A stretch of 8,828 nt of DNA from Omnitrophica bacterium RIFCSPLOWO2_01_FULL_45_10b (GTDB taxonomy: Bacteria > Omnitrophota > Omnitrophia > Omnitrophales > Danuiimicrobiaceae), in the NCBI GenBank assembly GCA_001804205.1, contig MHFM01000012.1, positions 75,601-84,428 on the forward strand, given 5' to 3'. Shown here one piece after another: positions 6,086 to 8,828 of this stretch; within the stretch, counting starts at the first letter, position 1, and every line of letters begins with the position of its first letter. Both the position numbers and the translations under genes were made by a program. The notes beneath the pieces are model-generated. The model saw only the letters and a program-made list of their open reading frames with translations, did no database searches and was not told the origin of the DNA.

Positions 6086-7220
6086 TGAACATCGCATCGC
6101 CATAAGAATAAAATCGATATTTTTTCTCAATCGCTTCCAGGTAAGCCTGCATTAAAAAATCATAACCGCAAAAAGCGCCGGTTAACATTAATAATGTGGT
6201 GCGCGGTAGATGAAAATTAGTAATCATACTATCTACAATCTTAAACTCATAAGGCGGATAAATAAAAAGTTGTGTTATGCCCTGTTTTGCTTCTACTTCA
6301 GAGGGAATTGAATTGGTGGCAACCGACTCAAGCGTGCGAACCACGGTTGTCCCGCAGGCAATGATTCTCCGGCCATCGGCTTTGGCAAAATTAATGCGTT
6401 CGGCGGTTTCGTCTGAAATTTCAAAATATTCCTGATACATTTGATGCTGAGTTAAATCCTCGCTCGCCACCGGTTGAAAAGTGCCATAACTCACATGCAA
6501 GGTCACAAAAAGAATTTCAACGCCTTTGGCCTCAATTTTCCTCAAAAGCTCCTCATCAAAATGAAGCCCTGCCGTTGGGCTGGCAACAGCGCCCGGCCGT
6601 TTCGCAAATACCGTTTGATAAAGCTCCCGGTCGATGAGTGCATCCGGACGATCAATATAGGGCGGAAGCGGGATATGCCCAATCCGGCTTAGAATAGACT
6701 GGACATCTTTTGGTGCACTGAATTTAATTTGCCGAATCCCCGTTTGATGGTCTGGTGAATCTAAGACGGTACCAACTAAGGTTGAATCGTCGGAAAAAAT
6801 TAATTCTTCTCCTAATCGGACTCGTCCTGAAGGTTTAATTAGAGCTGTCCAAATATCATCGTGAAATAACTTGTCATTCTGAGCGCCCTGCCTTCCGGCA
6901 GGCAGGGAGCGAAGAATCTCAGTCTTAGATCCTTCACTTCGTTCAGGATGACACGAAGCATCGGATTGCTTCAGAAGTAGTATTTCGATTTTGGCACCGG
7001 TTTTTCTTTTCGCGAAAATCCGTGCGGGCAGGACTTTTGTATCATTCAAAACAAGAACATCGCCTTTTTCAAAATAATCAACAATGTCCTGAAATGCGTG
7101 GTGCTCCATTGCGCCGCTCTCGCGATTCAATATGAGAAGACGAGCTTCTGTGCGTTTTGAAAGGGCGTTCTGCGCAATTAACTCTTTTGGAAGTGTGTAG
7201 TCAAAATCGGAAAGTTTCAT
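6078..7220 (-). CDS. queA: S-adenosylmethionine:tRNA ribosyltransferase-isomerase QueA, with an in-frame repeat-encoded insertion
   Basis: QueA transfers and isomerises the ribosyl group of SAM onto preQ1 at tRNA position 34, making epoxyqueuosine. The chosen ATG (7220) gives 380 residues beginning MKLSDFDYTLPKELIAQ, the usual QueA opening. An in-frame GTG at 7241, overlapping the upstream stop, would add seven residues. Neither has a Shine-Dalgarno, so coupling to the upstream gene is likely. Conserved blocks include VLNDTKVLPARIFA, RPGAVASPTAGLHF, LHVSYGTFQPV, ACGTTVVRTLES, TNFHLPRTTLLML and YGDAMFIL. The protein is about 25-40 residues longer than typical, because a palindromic repeat (6873-6952) encodes about 27 residues (CHPERSEGSK to GAQND) between KIEILLLKQ and IWTALIKPSGR. 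The frame is kept and all later motifs are intact, so the enzyme may still work. Confidence 0.95.
   Translation of the reverse strand: MKLSDFDYTLPKELIAQNALSKRTEARLLILNRESGAMEHHAFQDIVDYFEKGDVLVLNDTKVLPARIFAKRKTGAKIEILLLKQSDASCHPERSEGSKTEILRSLPAGRQGAQNDKLFHDDIWTALIKPSGRVRLGEELIFSDDSTLVGTVLDSPDHQTGIRQIKFSAPKDVQSILSRIGHIPLPPYIDRPDALIDRELYQTVFAKRPGAVASPTAGLHFDEELLRKIEAKGVEILFVTLHVSYGTFQPVASEDLTQHQMYQEYFEISDETAERINFAKADGRRIIACGTTVVRTLESVATNSIPSEVEAKQGITQLFIYPPYEFKIVDSMITNFHLPRTTLLMLTGAFCGYDFLMQAYLEAIEKKYRFYSYGDAMFIL
6873..6952 (-). repeat. 80-bp palindromic element inserted in frame in queA (CHPERSEGS-encoding)
   Basis: GTCATTCTGAGCG (6873-6885) pairs with CGTTCAGGATGAC (6940-6952), matching at 11 of 13 positions. 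On the queA strand the element is read as CHPERSEGSKTEILR, then SLPAGRQGAQND. I recognise HPERSEGS-type peptides as a recurrent artefact of dispersed palindromes in many environmental bacterial genomes; this is recollection, not a search. QueA family sequence resumes cleanly on both sides. A second palindrome (6886-6906) is nested inside it. Confidence 0.8.
6886..6906. repeat. 21-bp palindrome (LPAGRQG-encoding) nested inside the queA repeat, flanked by GAGCG duplications
   Basis: CCCTGCC (6886-6892) pairs with GGCAGGG (6901-6907). The centre is also nearly self-complementary, with one T·C mismatch. GAGCG occurs immediately before (6881-6885) and again at 6907-6911. Removing 6886-6906 leaves GAGCGGAGCG, which is how I expect the uninterrupted outer element to read. 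The insert is exactly seven codons, so queA stays in frame. Confidence 0.7.
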
Positions 7221-7233
7221 CAAGGAAGACTGA

Positions 7234-7770
7234 TTAAGCACGGGATAATGCTTTCGTCAGATAGGTAATGGCCTCTTGTGGACTAGATACTAATTGGAAA
7301 CCTTCTGGAATTTGGACTTCCGGATTTCGTTTAAACAATTCGATCATCTCCCGCATTTGTTTTCCAATCACCACAATCGGTTTTACGTGCAAACTTTTAT
7401 TATTCATTTCCCACGTGACTGCAAGCTCTGTCAGCGTTCCGGTGCCCCCGTCTAAAACAATAAATCCATCCGCGCCGTCAATTAATTGATAAAGCCGTTC
7501 ACGCCAAGTAGGTTTGCGAATTTCTCGATCGATAAATTCATTCTTTGCCGCACCGCGAAATTCATCTGTTGTTATTCCAATCGTAGTCCCGCCCGCATCC
7601 TTTGCTCCTTTGGCCGAGGCCAACATCGAACCGCCATAACCGCCATTGGCAACGACGAACCCGGATTTTGCCAAAAGAAAACCTGTTTCATAAGCCAGTT
7701 TGAACTTATCTGAATTTTCTTTTATTTTCCCGCTTCCAAAAACAGCGACGGTCTTTTTCTCATTCCCCAT
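7234..7770 (-). CDS. LOG/SLOG-superfamily Rossmann-fold protein (lysine-decarboxylase-like)
   Basis: The 178-residue protein has the LOG (TIGR00725/TIGR00730-like) fold. An N-terminal strand VAVFGSG (8-14) leads to GGYGGSM (43-49), then TTIGIT (62-67), and the nucleotide-loop motif GGTGTLTEL (108-116). LOG enzymes cleave a nucleoside 5'-monophosphate to base and ribose phosphate. Their usual motif is PGGxGTxxE; here the proline is aspartate (D107-GGTGTLTE). The expected M-x-x-RK segment is represented only by an arginine-rich stretch (RKPTWRERL, 86-94). The exact substrate is therefore uncertain, and a non-catalytic nucleotide-binding role is possible. ATG at 7770 is the first usable start, with only a weak GGA 9 nt upstream. 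Its stop codon precedes the queA ATG by 13 nt, so the two are probably co-translated. Confidence 0.8.
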   Translation of the reverse strand: MGNEKKTVAVFGSGKIKENSDKFKLAYETGFLLAKSGFVVANGGYGGSMLASAKGAKDAGGTTIGITTDEFRGAAKNEFIDREIRKPTWRERLYQLIDGADGFIVLDGGTGTLTELAVTWEMNNKSLHVKPIVVIGKQMREMIELFKRNPEVQIPEGFQLVSSPQEAITYLTKALSRA

Positions 7771-7815
7771 TGCTCATTCCATTTATGAAAGATTAATTTG
7801 CGCCTATCGAGGGTC

Positions 7816-7884
7816 TCCGCCAAACTACGCGGCGGACTCGTCGCAAAGCGCAGATGGACGGACTTCGCTGCGCTTTGTAGCGAG
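7816..7884 (-). repeat. 69-nt multi-hairpin element in the tRNA T-loop (same family as 8048-8130)
   Basis: Removing 7816-7884 restores GGTC-GAACTCGA, exactly as in the intact tRNA. The ends are TCCGCC and TAGCGAG on the plus strand. TCCGCC (7816-7821) pairs with GGCGGA (7831-7836). A short CGTC/GACG stem follows (7839-7842, 7857-7860), then TCGCT/AGCGA (7865-7869, 7879-7883). Its reverse complement aligns along its length with the element at 8048-8130. Shared blocks include ACAAAGCG, TCCGTCCA, ACGAGTCCGCCGCG and TTTGGCGGA. The middle hairpin is shorter here. Confidence 0.75.
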
Positions 7885-7915
7885 GAACTCGAAACCTTCA
7901 GCTCCGGAGGCTGAC

Positions 7916-7974
7916 GTCCTCGTGCCGATGCGCGAGGACGGCTTCGGCACCAACTTGTCGTTGGTGTCCGAGCC
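7916..7974. repeat. 59-nt two-hairpin element at the D-stem of tRNA copy 3
   Basis: GTCCTCG (7916-7922) pairs perfectly with CGAGGAC (7933-7939). Directly after it, GGCT-t-CGG-CACCAAC (7940-7954) pairs with GTTGGTG-t-CCG-AGCC (7960-7974) around the loop TTGTC, giving 14 bp with a single T bulge on each strand. The two hairpins fill the insertion end to end. The sequence differs from the element in the T-loop and D-loop, so it is a second family. Confidence 0.65.
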
Positions 7975-7987
7975 GCTCTATTAATAA

Positions 7988-8147
7988 TGGTGCGCCCGTC
8001 GAGATTTGAACTCGAAGCCTCTACCTCCGGAGGGTAGCGCTCTGTCCCTCGCCACAAAGCGTTGGCGAGTCCGTCCAAAAGCGCTTCAGTAATACGCTTT
8101 GTGGACGAGTCCGCCGCGCTTTTTGGCGGAAATTGAGCTAGTTCCCT
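7988..8147 (-). pseudogene. tRNA-Arg(CCG) gene interrupted in the D-loop by an 83-nt element (copy 2)
   Basis: The 3' portion is a good tRNA. It encodes CCA (7990-7988), discriminator A, acceptor strand CGGGCGC, a T-arm with loop TTCAAAT, and an anticodon arm CTACC/GGTAG around CTCCGGA (anticodon CCG). D-stem halves GAGC (8042-8039) and GCTC (8138-8135) are both present, but the D-loop is split between AATT and GGACA by 83 nt (8048-8130). Upstream of TAGCTCAATT the expected acceptor strand GCGCCCG is replaced by AGGGAAC (8147-8141), which pairs at only one of seven positions. It is therefore probably a pseudogene or a chimera of two tRNA halves. Unlike copy 1, CCA is encoded. Confidence 0.8.
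8048..8130 (+). repeat. 83-nt three-hairpin element in the tRNA D-loop
   Basis: Three consecutive stems fill the insert. CTCGCCA/TGGCGAG (8048-8054, 8063-8069) is perfect. GTCCAAAAGCG/CGCTTT-g-TGGAC (8073-8083, 8095-8106) has 11 bp and one bulged G. TCCGCC/GGCGGA (8110-8115, 8125-8130) is perfect. The joints between stems repeat GAGTCCG. Excising 8048-8130 restores a normal D-loop (CTGTCC-AATTGAGC) identical to copy 1. It is the same element family as 7816-7884, in opposite orientation. It contains no ORF of its own and no clear target-site duplication. Confidence 0.8.
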
Positions 8148-8153
8148 GAAATT

Positions 8154-8227
8154 TGCGCCTATCGAGGGTCGAACTCGAAACCTTCAGCTCCGGAGGCTGA
8201 CGCTCTGTCCAATTGAGCTATAGGCGC
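8154..8227 (-). tRNA. tRNA-Arg(CCG), intact
   Basis: A complete 74-nt cloverleaf: acceptor GCGCCTA/TAGGCGC, D-stem GCTC/GAGC with loop AATTGGACA, anticodon stem TCAGC/GCTGA with loop CTCCGGA, T-stem TCGAG/CTCGA with loop TTCGACC, and discriminator A. All stems pair fully. The anticodon CCG reads the arginine codon CGG. CCA is not encoded. The gene starts only 10 bp after the stop codon of the SpoIID-like gene and may be processed from a shared transcript; no separate promoter is visible. Confidence 0.96.
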
Positions 8228-8237
8228 ACAATCAAAT

Positions 8238-8828
8238 CTAAATCTTCTTAATCTCACTTCCCGGAAAATAAAACTTGAGGATTTGGCGATAGGTTTTCCC
8301 GGCTTCGGCCTGCCCTTTTGCTCCCCATTGGCAGAATCCGATGCCGTGGCCCCAACCAAAACCGTAAAAATTTGCCTCTCCATCTTTTACTTCTACATCA
8401 CTTTTTAAACTCCGCAAACGGTCGTAGCCCAGCAAAGATCGGAAATCGACCCCGGAAAGTTCCGCTTTTGAACGTTTGTATCCAAGGCGCACCTTCGAAA
8501 CGCGACCGGAAGAATCACGTTCAACAAAAAGAACGTCTCGCAAACCTTTGGCGGGGAAACCGTGTTTCTGCATCAACTTTTCGATTTCCTTAAGAGGAAT
8601 TTTATAAGCCCATACCCAATGTTTGGTTCCTTTACAAAAAGAACACGCCACTCCTTTGAGGGCAGAATTGGGTGTTACGCGCCAAACTTCATCGGCGCGC
8701 GCCGTCTGGCCTCCGCAATTAGCGTGAAAGTAAGGTGGGAATATTTTTCCCTGAACAATTAAAATTTCGCCGCGCGTCGCTTCAATGGCTTGGTCGGTTG
8801 TCTCCTTATGAAACAAAGCCCCGCCATA
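8238..8828 (-). CDS. SpoIID/LytB-domain protein, C-terminal part (runs off the right edge)
   Basis: The frame is open to the window edge; 196 residues are visible, starting YGGALFHKETTDQAIEATRG. SpoIID/LytB-domain proteins act on peptidoglycan in the cell envelope. SpoIID itself is a lytic transglycosylase of sporulation, and relatives occur in many non-sporulating bacteria. Visible family motifs are the YGG...AIEATRGEIL block, HANCGGQTARADEVW, and the C-terminal GFGWGHGIGFCQWGAKGQAEAGKTYRQILK, ending FYFPGSEI. The pair C-x-x-C in VACSFCKG lies between them. A TTG at 8816 should not be taken as the start, because family sequence continues upstream of it. It is the first gene of the minus-strand run and is followed at once by tRNA-Arg. 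The context gives no sign of sporulation. Confidence 0.85.
   Translation of the reverse strand, partial: YGGALFHKETTDQAIEATRGEILIVQGKIFPPYFHANCGGQTARADEVWRVTPNSALKGVACSFCKGTKHWVWAYKIPLKEIEKLMQKHGFPAKGLRDVLFVERDSSGRVSKVRLGYKRSKAELSGVDFRSLLGYDRLRSLKSDVEVKDGEANFYGFGWGHGIGFCQWGAKGQAEAGKTYRQILKFYFPGSEIKKI

Larger units (their letters stand above)
7799..7980 (-). pseudogene. Interrupted tRNA-Arg(CCG) remnant with two inserted hairpin elements (copy 3)
   Basis: The 3' part is nearly identical to the intact tRNA-Arg at 8154-8227. It has the discriminator A (7799), acceptor strand TAGGCGC (7806-7800), T-stem halves at 7807-7811 and 7888-7892, variable loop, and an anticodon arm with loop CTCCGGA (7909-7903, anticodon CCG). 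A 69-nt element (7816-7884) splits the T-loop, and a 59-nt element (7916-7974) sits where the D-stem should begin. Only GCTCT (7975-7979) resembles the rest of the D-arm. The 5' acceptor strand is missing, so this cannot fold as a complete tRNA. The flank AATT and the first 16 bases match copy 1, pointing to duplication of the tRNA. Confidence 0.8.

Noticed and set aside
7722..8078. Minus-strand frame of 118 residues across the tRNA remnants
   Set aside because: It translates tRNA copies and hairpin inserts and has no protein-like composition or ribosome-binding site.
8048..8130. Group I or archaeal-type bulge-helix-bulge intron in the tRNA
   Set aside because: At 83 nt it is too short for a group I intron and shows no conserved core; the position is the D-loop and no bulge-helix-bulge junction is evident. 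Excision from the RNA is not excluded, but there is no positive sign of it.
8159..8383. Minus-strand reading frame containing AQLDRASASGAEGFEFDPR
   Set aside because: The C-terminal half is a translation of the tRNA-Arg gene, a familiar artefact, and the rest lies in a wrong frame of the SpoIID-like gene.

Overview
The window looks like a chromosomal housekeeping segment from an uncultured, Gram-negative-type bacterium. My best guess is Candidatus Omnitrophota or a neighbouring lineage. The basis is a fused SecD-SecF, the run SpoIID-like / queA / tgt / yajC / secDF / recJ, a divergent small CBM48 glycogen-binding-type protein, and a heavy load of short palindromic repeats of the kind I associate with such environmental genomes. 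The phylum call is an inference from context; no rRNA or other marker is present to settle it.

Layout. The left edge (1-94, minus) holds the GTG-started N-terminus of a CBM48-type protein. It is divergent from a zinc-ribbon ribosomal protein L28 gene (297-527, plus), and each has its own sigma70-like promoter in the shared gap. L28 converges on recJ, and their stop codons share the bases TTAA. Everything else protein-coding is on the minus strand. In transcription order from the right edge: a partial SpoIID/LytB-domain protein, an intact tRNA-Arg(CCG), two broken tRNA-Arg copies, a LOG/SLOG-like Rossmann protein, queA, tgt, yajC, secDF and recJ. QueA and Tgt act in queuosine modification of tRNA. 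YajC and SecDF form the accessory part of the Sec translocon. RecJ is a 5'-3' single-strand exonuclease.

The unusual content is in the repeats. At least five kinds of palindromic element sit in or against genes. A 13-bp hairpin lies at the predicted 5' end of the L28 mRNA. A 14-bp inverted repeat spans the yajC-secDF gap, with one arm reaching the secDF start codon and enclosing a possible 21-codon leader ORF. A heptamer-repeat inverted structure supplies the queA stop codon and occupies the place of the tgt ribosome-binding site. An in-frame palindromic insertion in queA carries a second, nested 21-bp palindrome. Multi-hairpin elements have inserted into the D-loop and T-loop of tRNA-Arg copies at 7799-8147. 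The two largest tRNA inserts are the same element in opposite orientations.

The 467-bp stretch without a protein gene (7771-8237) is fully explained by the tRNA cluster and these inserts. The strongest lead is that one family of small hairpin elements has inserted cleanly into loops of tRNA genes, and that similar elements insert in frame into protein genes.
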